Below are positions 28,493 through 39,200 of a stretch of 64,000 nt of DNA, piece by piece. This stretch comes from Halomonas sp. Bachu 37 (lineage in GTDB: Bacteria; Pseudomonadota; Gammaproteobacteria; Pseudomonadales; Halomonadaceae): positions 496,001-560,000 of the forward strand of contig NZ_CP137552.1 of the NCBI RefSeq assembly GCF_039691755.1. Reading direction: 5' to 3'. Made by a program: the position numbers and the translations under genes. How positions within the stretch are numbered: position 1 is the stretch's first letter; each line of letters begins with the position of its first letter. The notes beneath the pieces were generated by a model that was not told the DNA's origin, ran no database searches, and saw only the letters and a program-made list of their open reading frames with translations.

Positions 28493-31400
28493 CTAGTGCC
28501 GGTGGGGCGTTTCGAGAAGTTCCCGGTCCAGACGCCGGCTCACATCGCCGGGAGATCCCGTGTGCCGGGCCAGCAGGTCGTAGGCGACAGGTACCAGAAA
28601 CAGCGTGAAGAGCGTGGCGGCGCCAACACCCGCCAGGATCACGGTACCGATGACCAGACGCGTTTCCGCCCCGGCCCCGCTGGAAACGATCAACGGGATG
28701 GCGCCGGCCATGGTGGTCACGGCGGTCATCAGGATGGGGCGCAGCCGCGTGACCGACGCTTCGACCAGGGCGTCATGGAAGGCATGTCCCTCATCGCGTA
28801 GCTGGTTGGCGAATTCGACGATCAAGATGCCGTTCTTGGCGGCCAGCCCCACCAGCATTACCAGCCCCACCTGGCTGTAGATATTCAGCGATTGCCCGGT
28901 GACGAACAGCGCCAGCAGCGCACCGGTGATGGCCAAGGGCACGGTAAGCATGATGACGAAAGGGTGGATGAAACTCTCGAACTGGGCCGCCAGCACCAGA
29001 AATACCACCACGACCCCGAGAATCAGCAGGAAAGTGGTGGCGCCGCTGGCTTCCTGGTAGTCCCGGGAGGGGCCGTCGACATCGGTCTGCGCTTCTTCCG
29101 GCAACAGGTCGTCGACACTCTGCTGAAGATACTCGAGCGCCGCACCCAGGGGGTAGCCATCGGCGAGGTCGGCTTCGATGGTGATGGCGCGTACGCGATC
29201 GAAGCGGTTGAGCGTGCTGGGCCCGGCAAAGTCGCTGAGCTTGACCAGGCTGGCCAACGGAATCAGCTCGCCCGAGCGCGCCGAGCGAACCTGGACGTTA
29301 TCGAGCGAGCGGGCACTGCGCTGGCTGTTTCGCTCGCCTTCGACAATCACGTCGTACTCCTCCCCATTGTCGACATAGCGAGTAACGTTGCGCCCTCCCA
29401 GCAAGGTCTCGAGGGTGCGGCCGATTTCGGTGACGGTAACGCCAAGGTCCGAAGCGCGGCGGTAGTCGATCTCGACCCGCAACTGGGGCTGGTTCTCCTC
29501 GTAGTCGCTGTCGAGCCCGGTCAGGCGGGGATTGTCATCGCGAATGTGATTGAGCAAGGCGTCGCGCCACCGGGCCAGTTCCTCGTAGGTGCCGCCACCG
29601 ATGACGAACTGCACCGGTTTTTCCACCCGTTGACCGAAGCCCTGGCGCATCACGGGGCTGGCCTGCACGCCGGGCAACCCGGCGAGCTTGGCGCGGACGT
29701 CGTCCATGATCTCCCAGGCACTGCGCCGGCTACCCCAGTCGGCCAGGTTGACGATGGCGAAGCCGCTGTTGAAGTTCTCGATATTGCCATAGCCGCGTGG
29801 TGCGCGTATTACCACGCGCTCGATCTCGCCCTCATCCATCATCGGTTGCAGGCGAGCCTCGATCTCATCCATGTAGTCGAGCATGTAATCGAAAGTCGCG
29901 CCTTCGGGGCCGTTGACCAGCACGAAGAAATTGCCGCGGTCTTCCTGTGGGGTATATTCGTTGGGCAATTGCTCGGCCAGCCAGACGGCGCCGCCGATGA
30001 ACGCGACAAACACCAACAGGATCAGCAGCCGCAGTCGCAACACCTTCAACAGGAGATAGCGATATACCCGCTGGGTGAGTTCCAGCAGCCACTGTACGGC
30101 GTGGGCGACGCGGCTTTCGTGCATGGCCGGCTTGAGAATCTTGGAGGCCATCATCGGCGTCAGGGTCAGCGCCAGCAAGCTGGAAATGGCCACGGCGGCG
30201 GCCAGTGTCAGGGCGAACTCCGAGAAAAGCCGACCGATGTTCCCTTGCAGCAGGCTCAAGGGCACGAAGACGGCGATGAGAACCAGGGTAGTGGCGATGA
30301 CCGCGAAAGCGATCTGACGAGTGCCGCGGTAGGCCGCCACCAGGGGCGTTTCGCCGTATTCGTGCATGCGCCGGTTGATGTTCTCGAGCACGACGATGGC
30401 ATCGTCGACGATCAAGCCGATGGCCAGGACCAGGGCCAGCAGGGTCAGCAGGTTGAGGCTGAAACCGAACAGCGCCAGGGCGATAAAGGTACCGATTATC
30501 GCGATCGGCACCGTGACCGCCGGCACCAGGGTGGTTCGCACATTGCCCAGGAACAGGAAAATCACCACGACCACCAGGCCCATGGCAATGAACAGGGTGG
30601 TCACCACCTGCTCGATGGCACCGGAGACGAAGACCGACGAGTCGAAGTTGAGACGCAGCTCCATGCCCTCGGGCAGGGAGGGCTGGACCCGTTCCATCTC
30701 GGCGATCACGGCTTGCGAAAGCTCCAGCACGTTGGCATCGGACTGCCTGATCATGCCGAGCCCCACCATGGGCACGCCGTTACCACGAAATACGGTACGC
30801 TCCTCGACCGACCCGACTTCGACACGGGCGACATCGCCCAGTCGCACCACGTAGCCGTTGGCGCCTTCGCTCAACGCCAGTTCTCGAAAGTCTTCGGGTT
30901 CGGCGAAGTTGCGCGGCAGACGGACGATGAACTGGCGCTGCTCGGACTCGATGGCGCCGCCGGGCAGCTCCACATTCTCGGCCTGCAAAGCGTTCTCGAC
31001 ATCGCCCACGGTGAGACCACGGGCGGCGAGGGCGTTGCGGTCGAGCCAGATGCGCATGGCGTAGTCGCGCCCACCGCCGACACGGACCTGGGAGACCCCG
31101 GGTTGAACCGAGAAGCGATCGACCAGGTAGCGTTCAGCGTAATCGGTGAGCTCGTCCATGCCGTAACGCTCACCCGAGAGGCTCAGCCAGAGCACGACAT
31201 CGGCTCCGGATTCCGCCTTCTGTACCTCGGGCGGGTTGGCCTCGTCGGGCAGATTGTCTGCACTACCCGATATCCGGTCGCGAATATCGTTGGCGGCTGC
31301 ATCGATATCCGTGTCGAGACCGAATTCGACATCGATGCTTGAGCGGCCATCCTGGCTGGAAGAGGTAATCAACTCGATACCCGAAATCCCGGCGATGCGG

Positions 31401-31606
31401 TCCTCGAGCAATTGGGTGATGCGGGTCTCGACCACGCTTGCCGAGGCGCCGGGGTAGCGGGTGTCGATGCTGACGATCGGCGGATCGATGGAGGGGTATT
31501 CCTGCAGGGCCAGGCGCTGCAGGGCGAGTATGCCGAAGGCCACGATCAACAGTGCCAGTACCGTGGCCAGCACTGGGCGCTGGACGGAAATATCGGATAA
31601 CCGCAT
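28493..31606 (-). CDS. RND-family efflux pump, inner-membrane subunit (HAE1 type)
   Basis: 1037 residues with the two-fold RND layout: a membrane segment at the N-terminus (VLATVLALLIVAFGILAL), a large periplasmic loop (about 35-330), a cluster of membrane segments (about 335-560), a second periplasmic loop, and a second membrane cluster (about 870-1015). The proton-relay aspartate pair is in IGLIVDDAIVVLEN (about residues 400-412). The HAE1 branch expels drugs, dyes, lipids or other amphiphiles; the substrate is unknown here. Its ATG overlaps the stop of the fusion-protein gene by one base. No outer-membrane factor gene is nearby. Confidence 0.93.
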   Translation of the reverse strand: MRLSDISVQRPVLATVLALLIVAFGILALQRLALQEYPSIDPPIVSIDTRYPGASASVVETRITQLLEDRIAGISGIELITSSSQDGRSSIDVEFGLDTDIDAAANDIRDRISGSADNLPDEANPPEVQKAESGADVVLWLSLSGERYGMDELTDYAERYLVDRFSVQPGVSQVRVGGGRDYAMRIWLDRNALAARGLTVGDVENALQAENVELPGGAIESEQRQFIVRLPRNFAEPEDFRELALSEGANGYVVRLGDVARVEVGSVEERTVFRGNGVPMVGLGMIRQSDANVLELSQAVIAEMERVQPSLPEGMELRLNFDSSVFVSGAIEQVVTTLFIAMGLVVVVIFLFLGNVRTTLVPAVTVPIAIIGTFIALALFGFSLNLLTLLALVLAIGLIVDDAIVVLENINRRMHEYGETPLVAAYRGTRQIAFAVIATTLVLIAVFVPLSLLQGNIGRLFSEFALTLAAAVAISSLLALTLTPMMASKILKPAMHESRVAHAVQWLLELTQRVYRYLLLKVLRLRLLILLVFVAFIGGAVWLAEQLPNEYTPQEDRGNFFVLVNGPEGATFDYMLDYMDEIEARLQPMMDEGEIERVVIRAPRGYGNIENFNSGFAIVNLADWGSRRSAWEIMDDVRAKLAGLPGVQASPVMRQGFGQRVEKPVQFVIGGGTYEELARWRDALLNHIRDDNPRLTGLDSDYEENQPQLRVEIDYRRASDLGVTVTEIGRTLETLLGGRNVTRYVDNGEEYDVIVEGERNSQRSARSLDNVQVRSARSGELIPLASLVKLSDFAGPSTLNRFDRVRAITIEADLADGYPLGAALEYLQQSVDDLLPEEAQTDVDGPSRDYQEASGATTFLLILGVVVVFLVLAAQFESFIHPFVIMLTVPLAITGALLALFVTGQSLNIYSQVGLVMLVGLAAKNGILIVEFANQLRDEGHAFHDALVEASVTRLRPILMTAVTTMAGAIPLIVSSGAGAETRLVIGTVILAGVGAATLFTLFLVPVAYDLLARHTGSPGDVSRRLDRELLETPHRH

Positions 31607-32682
31607 CAGTCGGCATCCTCGCGGTTGCGTTCGAGGATGTCGCGCACGCTGTTCGCTTCGTCGGCAATGCCGAGCAGCCGTACCTGGTCACCGTCACGAA
31701 CCCGTTGCACGCCGTGGCTTACCAGCAGTTCGCCGCCTTGCAGGCCGGCGGTGATTTCGGCCTCACCGCTGCGGCGTTCGCCGACGCTGACTGCTTGGCG
31801 GCTGATGCGGTTGTCATCGGCTTCGTCGATCACCAGGACGAACTGACGCTCGCCCTGGGGAATCAAGACGCTCTCGGGCACCGCGACCGTATCCCGCGGG
31901 CGCTGTTGCACGATCACCTCCATGAGCATCCCGGGCCGCAAGCGCATGTCGGGATTGTCCAGCAGTGCTCGCACGCTGACACTTCGCGATACCGGGTCCA
32001 CGCGGCTGCCGACGGTAGCGATGGTGCCGCTGAATGTCTCATCCGGGTAGGCGGCGCTGGTGGCGCTTAGGGCCAGGCCCGGTTCCAGTGAAGCGAGAAA
32101 CACCTCGGGTACGCTGAAATCCAGCTTCATGACATCAAGCTTGTCCAGCGTGGCAAGCTCCATGCCTGGCGTCACCAAGGTGCCGACACTGATATTGCGA
32201 AACCCCATCCTGCCGCGGAAGGGAGCGCTCAGGCGATAGTTGGCCAGGCGGGCCTCGAGTGCCTGAATATCGGCTTCGGCCCGGCGCAATTGGGCCTGGT
32301 TGTCTTCCACGTCCGCTCGTGGCGCCAGATTGCGCGCCTGCAACTGACTGGCGCGGTCGAAGGTATTGCGGCGTTCATCGCGCAGCGCCTGGGAAGCGCG
32401 TAGTTGGGCGCGTTCCTCGTTATCTTCCAGCGTGATCAACAGCTGTCCGGCTTCGACCAGCTCGCCGTCATCGAAATGAATCTTGTCGACGATATCGGTC
32501 ACGGTAGTGGAAAGGGTAACGCTTTCATCGGCACGTAACGTTCCCAGGGCTTCCAGCGGGGCCGACCACTGGGTGGCGACGGCATGGCTGCCGATGACGC
32601 TGGGAGCGGCGTCCTGGGCCGTTGCCAGCGGGGCGGCCAGCAATATCAATAATCCGACAACAGTACTTCTGATAGGGCGCAT
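31606..32682 (-). CDS. RND efflux membrane fusion protein
   Basis: 358 residues. The signal peptide (STVVGLLILLAAPLATAQD) lacks a lipobox Cys. A lipoyl-like segment KIHFDDGELVEAGQLLITL, an alpha-hairpin (about 90-150, rich in Arg, Gln and Ala), then beta-barrel and membrane-proximal domains follow. It links the RND pump to an outer-membrane channel encoded elsewhere. The stop overlaps the pump ATG (TGATG), so the two are co-translated. Confidence 0.92.
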   Translation of the reverse strand: MRPIRSTVVGLLILLAAPLATAQDAAPSVIGSHAVATQWSAPLEALGTLRADESVTLSTTVTDIVDKIHFDDGELVEAGQLLITLEDNEERAQLRASQALRDERRNTFDRASQLQARNLAPRADVEDNQAQLRRAEADIQALEARLANYRLSAPFRGRMGFRNISVGTLVTPGMELATLDKLDVMKLDFSVPEVFLASLEPGLALSATSAAYPDETFSGTIATVGSRVDPVSRSVSVRALLDNPDMRLRPGMLMEVIVQQRPRDTVAVPESVLIPQGERQFVLVIDEADDNRISRQAVSVGERRSGEAEITAGLQGGELLVSHGVQRVRDGDQVRLLGIADEANSVRDILERNREDAD

Positions 32683-32747
32683 GAGTCTCTCGGTACGGCG
32701 AACCAGCTGATAGAATGCCAGCTTTTGCTCGCGGAGGCAGGGTTGAA

Positions 32748-33935
32748 ATGACCTATGATGTGGTTGTGGTGGGTGCCGGTGCCGCCGGTCTGATGTGCGC
32801 CATCCATGCCGGCTACGCGGGGCGTCGCGTACTTGTCGTGGACCATGCCAACAAGGCGGGGAAGAAAATCCTGATGTCGGGTGGCGGTCGCTGCAATTTC
32901 ACCAATCTCGCCACCACTCCCAAGCACTTTTCTTCCGCGAACCCGCATTTCTGTATCTCGGCGTTGCAACGTTATCGTCCCGATAACTTCGTCGAGTTGG
33001 TGGAGCGCCACGGGGTGGACTACGTGGAGAAGGCCCCCGGGCAGCTTTTTTGCGCCACCTCGGCCAAGGATATCCTGGGGGTGCTGCTCACCGAATGTGA
33101 ATGGGCGGGCGTGGAAATTCGCCTGGGCACTGCCATCGAGCGCGTGGAGCGTGTCGGCGAGAGCATGCGCGTGGCTACCACGAGCGGGTGTGTCGATTGC
33201 GGTTCCGTCGTGGTGGCAACGGGCGGGCTGTCGATTCCCACCATGGGCGCTACGGGCTGGGGCTATGATATCGCTCGCCAATTCGGCGTGGCGGTCAGCG
33301 CGACTCGCCCCGGCCTGGTACCGTTCACCCTGAGCGATCAATGGAAGGCGCGCGCCGCCGAGTTGTCGGGGTTGAGCCTGCCGGTAGCGGTGGCTTGTGG
33401 TGGAAAATCCTTCAGCGAGCCGATGCTGTTTACCCATCGGGGACTTTCCGGTCCGGCCATGCTGCAGATTTCCAGCGTATGGCAGCCCGGCGATAGCCTG
33501 ACGATAAATCTCCTGCCCGAGACGGCCGTCTTCGATGCGCTATGCCAGGCGCGACGTGACACGCCCAAGCGGCAATTTTCCACCTGGCTGGGGGAGCGCT
33601 TTCCCAAGCGTTTCGCGCAGTCGCTTCTGGCCTGGTATGAAGGGCGGGAGGAAGGGGAACGGCTACTGGCGCATTTTTCCAACGCGATGCTGGAAAAGTG
33701 GGCCGAAAGGTTGAATCACTGGCAATTGCGCCCCGCTGGCACCGAGGGGTGGCGTACCGCCGAAGTCACCCTAGGCGGGGTGGATACCGATGCCATTTCC
33801 TCCAGAACTTTTGCCGTCAAGGCGCTGCCCCAGTTGCATTTTATCGGCGAAGTGCTGGACGTGACAGGCGAGCTGGGCGGATTCAACTTTCAATGGGCGT
33901 GGGCCAGCGGAGCGGCCTGCGGTCAGGCCGTGTAA
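32748..33935 (+). CDS. yhiN: YhiN/HI0933-family flavoprotein
   Basis: 395 residues from the ATG at 32748 (MTYDVVVVGAGAAGLMCAIHAG). The N-terminal dinucleotide-binding loop GAGAAGLM is for FAD, the family motif GKKILMSGGGRCNFTN lies near residues 38-53, and the C-terminal FAD contact is GEVLDVTGELGGFNFQWAWASG. Related proteins are annotated as NAD(P)/FAD-dependent oxidoreductases (BaiN-like), and the physiological reaction is not established. It is divergent from the RND genes. Confidence 0.88.
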   Translation: MTYDVVVVGAGAAGLMCAIHAGYAGRRVLVVDHANKAGKKILMSGGGRCNFTNLATTPKHFSSANPHFCISALQRYRPDNFVELVERHGVDYVEKAPGQLFCATSAKDILGVLLTECEWAGVEIRLGTAIERVERVGESMRVATTSGCVDCGSVVVATGGLSIPTMGATGWGYDIARQFGVAVSATRPGLVPFTLSDQWKARAAELSGLSLPVAVACGGKSFSEPMLFTHRGLSGPAMLQISSVWQPGDSLTINLLPETAVFDALCQARRDTPKRQFSTWLGERFPKRFAQSLLAWYEGREEGERLLAHFSNAMLEKWAERLNHWQLRPAGTEGWRTAEVTLGGVDTDAISSRTFAVKALPQLHFIGEVLDVTGELGGFNFQWAWASGAACGQAV

Positions 33936-33939
33936 TCAC

Positions 33940-34257
33940 TCACGATAGACGGCGCACCTTGCGCAGCAGCATATATCCCGCCAGGGCGCGATTGGCCAGT
34001 ACCACGAGCTTGCCCGGCCGGCGGAAGGCGCGCCAGAACACCACACCACCCACCGCCATCAACGGCATCTTGAAGCGTTGTAGGCGGTGCCAGGCGGCAT
34101 CCATCGACTGGCCTGAACTCGTGAATCGCTCGCTTTCCACCAGTACATCGATGCGCTGCTGCTCGAGCCTGGCGATCAACGCTTCCTTGCGCGCCTGCCG
34201 AGTCTGCCGTTTCTGGCGAAAGGGGGGGTTATCGTATTTCATGTCGTTCGCGGTCAT
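33940..34257 (-). CDS. YqjK-like small membrane-associated protein
   Basis: 105 residues (start MTANDMKYD at 34257; the ATG at 34242 is an alternative). A basic N-terminus and a coiled-coil-like stretch RQARKEALIARLEQQRIDVL are followed by one hydrophobic segment (MPLMAVGGVVFWRAF). The gene overlaps the YqjE-like gene by 29 bases and completes a YqjD-YqjE-YqjK-type trio known from enterobacteria. The function is unknown. Confidence 0.65.
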   Translation of the reverse strand: MTANDMKYDNPPFRQKRQTRQARKEALIARLEQQRIDVLVESERFTSSGQSMDAAWHRLQRFKMPLMAVGGVVFWRAFRRPGKLVVLANRALAGYMLLRKVRRLS

Positions 34258-34630
34258 TGGCTTCCAGTAGCGCCCGGTCGGTCGCCAACTGGTTCAAGGT
34301 TTCCTTGAGCAGGGTATGGGTGCGAGCCTGTTTCAAGGCGATCGCCCCCAAGGCACCACTGGCAAGAAGCAGCAGAATGGCGCTGATGGCGATGGCGGCC
34401 AGACGGTAGCTGTCCCAGAACAGGACGACGATAAATGCCACGATCGTCCCTATGCCCAGTAACAGCAGCACCAGACTGGATCCGGCAAGCAGCAGCAGAG
34501 ACACCAGCCTCGCTCGCTCTTCCTCCAGTTCGATTACGGCCAAGCGCAAGCGAATTTCGCCGCTGGAGAGCAGCGTTTTCAACAAGCGCTTGGCCGCACC
34601 GAAGACGCGATGGGTCGGGCCTGAACCCAT
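34229..34630 (-). CDS. YqjE-family (phage holin superfamily III-like) membrane protein
   Basis: 133 residues with two adjacent membrane segments: LLAGSSLVLLLLGIGTIVAFIVVLFW and AIAISAILLLLASGALGAIAL. The preceding helix is Glu/Arg-rich (LRLAVIELEEERARLVSL). This is the YqjE fold, which some databases call holin-like, although no lytic role is implied. It overlaps the DUF883 gene by one base. Confidence 0.8.
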   Translation of the reverse strand: MGSGPTHRVFGAAKRLLKTLLSSGEIRLRLAVIELEEERARLVSLLLLAGSSLVLLLLGIGTIVAFIVVLFWDSYRLAAIAISAILLLLASGALGAIALKQARTHTLLKETLNQLATDRALLEANDRERHEIR

Positions 34631-34959
34631 TAGCGGCGACCGAGCAACATACCGATGACAACGCCGGCAGCGGTGCCGATGCCGACACTTGTCCAGGGAT
34701 TCTCATGGACGTAGCGATCACAGACATCCGCCTGCTGGGTCAGGCTATCGCGGGCGTCGCCGTATAGACGTTCGCTGCGAGCTTCGAGACGCGTACGAGT
34801 GTCCTTCAGGCGTTTTTCAGCCCGCGCACGCAGGTCGCTCATCTCGCCGCTGGCGTCCTTGGCGGTGGCGCTGACCAGTTCTTCGACGGTTTCGCTCAGG
34901 TGTCGCAGGTCTTCCTTGAGCTGGTCGGTACTGACGGGATCGGGCTGACGTTTTGCCAT
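34630..34959 (-). CDS. DUF883 / ElaB-YqjD family protein
   Basis: 109 residues. A long amphipathic N-terminal helix with Lys/Glu periodicity leads to the C-terminal signature ENPWTSVGIGTAAGVVIGML followed by LGRR. This is the tail-anchor segment of ElaB/YqjD proteins. E. coli YqjD binds ribosomes and docks them at the inner membrane in stationary phase. It is first in the YqjD-E-K-like trio, downstream of pldA. Confidence 0.88.
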   Translation of the reverse strand: MAKRQPDPVSTDQLKEDLRHLSETVEELVSATAKDASGEMSDLRARAEKRLKDTRTRLEARSERLYGDARDSLTQQADVCDRYVHENPWTSVGIGTAAGVVIGMLLGRR

Positions 34960-35035
34960 GCGGTTTTCCTCTGACGAATGAATAACATACTCAGCATAGC
35001 AGGCGTGAAATCTGGTACAAGCCGGCTAATGTGAC

Positions 35036-36052
35036 TTAATCGCTCGAACTGAACATGGGATTCAAGCTGAAACCCAGGCTCAAACGGTGAACCCGATGGT
35101 CGTAATCGACCAGGCTCTCGCCGTAGCCGTAATAGTATTGCATATGGGCGCGCAAGCCATTGAAGGACGGCCAACTGTAGTCTATCTGGGCGCCCATGTT
35201 ACCGGCGCTGGGATTGCCGCGCCACGTCAGGCTGGCTTCATGATTACCGTTGAGCTGCTTGGCGACGGTGATGTCGCCATAGCCCATGTAGCGGTCGATA
35301 TCGGGATTGTCGTCATCATTATCCGACTCGGGAACGCGCCAGTGCGGGCTGATCGAGACGGCCCATTCGCCCCGCTGAAAGTTGCTTTCCAGATAGACGC
35401 GGTTCCAGCTGCGCGATAGCGGCTGTGAGCGGCCATTGGACTGGTGATTGAAGGCAAGACGGTTGCGTGTATTGACCCAGCCCAGGATGTTCGTGGCGTT
35501 ATCGAAACTGATGAAGACTTCGGGTTCGTAGTTGGTCTCGCGAAACGGCGATGATGAATCGGTATTGAAAGCTTGCCACCAGCTGCGCTGAGTATAGGCA
35601 AAGAAGAGATCGCCATAGTTGCCGAACATATCCTCCAGGAGGTTGACCTTGGTACTGAACTGGAACTGCAATTCCAGGTTGCTTGACTCGCCGTCCGGTG
35701 CCAGTTCGGCAAAGGCATCACGATTGGGGTTGGTGTTGTAGCTCAAGGGAAAGAGGTAGTTGGTACGATGCGTGGTAATCGAGAACGGGTTGCGGCTGGA
35801 CTCGTGTTCGAGCTGGCGTCGGTCACTGATATCCCGGAGTGCCATGGTTTCGGGCGGTATCACGGTTTCCACCGCCTGGGAATCGGTAGTGGAGTCGTCA
35901 AGTCTCAGTAACTGCTGTTCCAGTCGAAAGAGCTCAGTATTAAGCGCCCTTACGCGCGCTTCGATTTCCTCACGGGTCTCGGCTGAAGCCAGGGGAGACG
36001 CCAGGACGAATAGTCCACAGCCAAGAAGAACCACCGGTTTTGCGGCACGCAT
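35036..36052 (-). CDS. pldA: Outer-membrane phospholipase A (OMPLA)
   Basis: 338 residues from the ATG at 36052 (MRAAKPVVLLGCGLFVLAS), with a signal peptide ending near ASA-ETRE. A coiled segment precedes the 12-strand barrel. The catalytic region is AFNHQSNGRSQPLSRSWNRVY (about residues 195-215), giving the His, Ser and Asn triad of OMPLA. Strands alternate polar and aromatic residues (HMQYYYGYGESLVDYDHRVH). It hydrolyses phospholipids misplaced in the outer leaflet. Its 5' region is shared with the divergent channel gene. Confidence 0.92.
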   Translation of the reverse strand: MRAAKPVVLLGCGLFVLASPLASAETREEIEARVRALNTELFRLEQQLLRLDDSTTDSQAVETVIPPETMALRDISDRRQLEHESSRNPFSITTHRTNYLFPLSYNTNPNRDAFAELAPDGESSNLELQFQFSTKVNLLEDMFGNYGDLFFAYTQRSWWQAFNTDSSSPFRETNYEPEVFISFDNATNILGWVNTRNRLAFNHQSNGRSQPLSRSWNRVYLESNFQRGEWAVSISPHWRVPESDNDDDNPDIDRYMGYGDITVAKQLNGNHEASLTWRGNPSAGNMGAQIDYSWPSFNGLRAHMQYYYGYGESLVDYDHRVHRLSLGFSLNPMFSSSD

Positions 36053-36211
36053 GAGATCAGCTACCCCTGGAGAACGGTTTAGGCACAAAGAGCGTTTCTA
36101 TCACGTTGGGGACACAAGTCAACGTTGGCGATTGCCAATCGTGTGTCTCGAGCCGACAATGGCCCTTTTCGCCCTGCGGGGCTATTGCTGTGAGTCGAAA
36201 GCTTGAGCGTC

Positions 36212-39200
36212 GTGAAATCCTCTCCCCTCCCGTCGAGCCTGGTCTTCTGCCATCGGTGGCACAGGCCGGTTCAATATCTGGTTCTATCTCTATTCCTGCT
36301 GCTATTTCTGATGCTGGGTTTCACGACGGCGGTGCATGCTGTCGAAGGCGTACCCGAGCAGGAGGAAATCCAGCAACGGCTAGCCCAGTACGAGGCGACG
36401 GAAGGCGAGGCGGCTCCCACGGAGGAAGCGGAAGCGCTACAGGCCGCCCTGGACGCATATGAGCGCCTGGAGGCGGTCACGTCGCGGCTACGCACACTGG
36501 AGCAGCGAGTACAGCAAGCCCCCGACGAGCTGCTGCGGCTCGAACGCGAGCTTCGTGCCGAAGAGGAGTCGACCGAATCCCTTTCGGTAGCGAGCCTGGG
36601 TGAATTGGCGCTGGATGAGCTGGAGGGCCGGCAGAAAGAGGCGCTACGCGAACTGGAGCAGTTGCAGGATCGGGTAGCGGAGATCAATGCCCAGCTACTC
36701 GAAGCCCAGACCTTGCCCGAAAGAGCCCAGCAGGCGATCGGCGATGCCTTGCAGCGTGCCGACCGATTAAGGCGAGCCCTGGAGGAGCGCGAAACCCTGC
36801 TAAGCAACCGCCAGCTTGCGTTCAGCGACGATCCGCAGGTAATCCGGCTGCGCCTGGAACGGGCGGTGGCCGAACTGGAAATTCGTTATCACCAGCGTGA
36901 ACTGAGCGCCCATAGCCGCTTACGCGAGCTGGCCCAGCAGCGGCAGGAGCTGCTGTCTCTGCAGATAGACCAGCAGGAGCGCCAGCTTACCTTGCTCGAG
37001 AGCGTGATCGACCGACAAAGACGGCTACTTTCGGAGCAGGCGATTGCCGACGCGGCACGCGACGATCCATTGATCGCTCAAGGGCATCCGGTGGTGGCGC
37101 GCGCCCAGCAGATCAATCAGAACCTGGGGCTGGAACTGCTGCGTGTTACCGACCGTTCCAATAGCCTGGCGCGGGAAAGTATCGATGTGCGCCGCCAGCT
37201 CGACCTGGTGAGACATCTCCAGCGCAGCTTGAATGTACAGATAGAGTCGATACGCGGCAGTCAGCTGCTGGCGCGTATCCTGCGCGAACAGCGCCAGGCC
37301 CTGCCCAACGTCTCATCCCGCCAGGATCTGCAGGAGGAGATCGCCGACCTGCGCTTGAAGCAGTTCGATCTGGGTCGTCAGCGTGACCAGCTGCGCCAGG
37401 GAGAGAAGCTTGCCACCCAGCGGCTGCAGGAAGCCGGTGTCGATGTCACGCCGGGGCTGGTCAATTCGCTCGAACGGCTGTACCAGTCGCGTCGCGAACT
37501 GGTCGAACAGCTCGAGCAGATCTACAGTGAACTGCTCAGTTCCGCGATCGAACTGCAGCTGAACCACCAGCAGTTGGTGGAAACGACGCGCGACTTGCGC
37601 GCCACGCTGGACGAGCAGCTGTTCTGGGCGGCCAATAGCCGGCCGCTGGATATCGCCTGGCTGCGCCAGCTCCCGACTTTCATTCGTGACGAATGGCGCG
37701 ATGGCGAATGGCGGGAAGCTCTGCCCAACGCCTGGCAAATGCCGGGACTGGGGTTTCTGGCGGGGTTGCCACTGTGGCTTGCCAGCGCTCTGCTGATGCT
37801 TTTGCGCCGGCGTATCAAGTCGGTACTGGCCGTCATCCATTCGCAGATAGGTCGCCTGAAGAGCGATACGCAGCTGCATACCCCCAAAGCGGTATTTTTC
37901 AATGCAATGCTGGCGCTGTCGGGACCCCTGGCCCTGGCGGGTGTGGGGGTCGGCTTGCACATGGACAATCAGGCGCTGAGCCTGGTTCTCGCCCCGGCAT
38001 TGCTGCAATTGGCGTTGAGCTGGGCGGTGATCGCCTGGGCACGCCGTTTGCTGGTTCCCGATGGGGTAGCGGAAAGGCATTTCAACTGGCCTGTCCGTTA
38101 TAACCTGCAACTGCGCCGGTTGTTGGGCGGCTTGGGCCTGGCCCTGGTGCCGGTACTGTCGATTGCAGCGCTCAGCGGCGATCTTAGCATCGCACTCGCG
38201 CAGCGCCCCATCGCCCTGGGCCTGTTCGCGTTGGGACTGGTGGCGATGAGCGTGATCATCACCCGCTTGATCCTGGCACACATGCCCTTTTTCGGCGTAC
38301 ATCTTTTCCGCTTGTGCCTGGGGCTGGGCCTGGCTCTGGTGCCCCTGTTTCTGTTGCTGCTGGTGGTGGTGGGTTACGAGTACACGGCGCTGCAGCTGGT
38401 AGGACGTTTCGCCATCACGCTTTACCTGCTGGGCATGTGGGTGGTGGTGGAGGCCACGGTGGTGCGTAGCCTGGCGGTAGCGGCGCGTCGCCTGGCTTAT
38501 CGTCGGGCCCTGGCCCGGCGTCATGCCCAGGTTCAGGAGGGTGCCGAGGGAGGGCTCGAAGTGGTGGAAGAGCCGCCGCTGGACATGGAAAAGATCAACC
38601 TGCAATCGCTGCGGTTGTCCAAGTTGATTCTTCTGATCGGCTTTGCGGCGCTGTTGTACCTGGTCTGGGCGGACCTGCTCAATGTGCTCGGCTATCTCGA
38701 CCGGGTGGCCCTGTGGGACAGCGGTGACGAGGAGCTGGGAGACACGCTGTCGCTTTCGGATTTCTTTACCGCCTTGCTGGTAGTCAGCCTGACCTTCTTC
38801 ATGGCGCGCAACTTGCCGGGCTTGCTGGAAGTGATGGTATTGTCGCGGCTGACGCTCAAGCAGGGCAGCGCCTATGCCATGACATCGCTGCTTTCCTACA
38901 CCATCGTGGGAAGCGGCATCGTGATTGCCCTGGCGACGCTGGGCGTATCGTGGGACAAGCTGCAATGGCTGGTGGCGGCGCTCAGCGTGGGGCTGGGCTT
39001 TGGCTTGCAGGAGATTTTCGCCAACTTCATTTCCGGGCTTATCATCCTCTTCGAACGTCCGATTCGGATCGGCGACACCATTACCCTGGGCAACCTGCAT
39101 GGCACGGTTAGCCGTATTCGCATCCGCGCCACCACGGTGACCGATTTCGATCGCAAGGAGATCATCATCCCCAACAAGACGTTCGTGACCGATCAGTTGA

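Noticed and set aside
28892..31342. An 816-codon open frame opposite the RND pump gene
   Set aside because: It is antisense to a full-length, motif-rich RND gene. Its protein is rich in His, Gln, Gly and Asp with no recognisable domain, which is typical of mirror frames in GC-rich DNA.
34229..34630. Holin-like annotation suggesting a prophage
   Set aside because: The protein is YqjE-like and sits in a conserved chromosomal trio. No phage structural, lysis or integrase genes are nearby.
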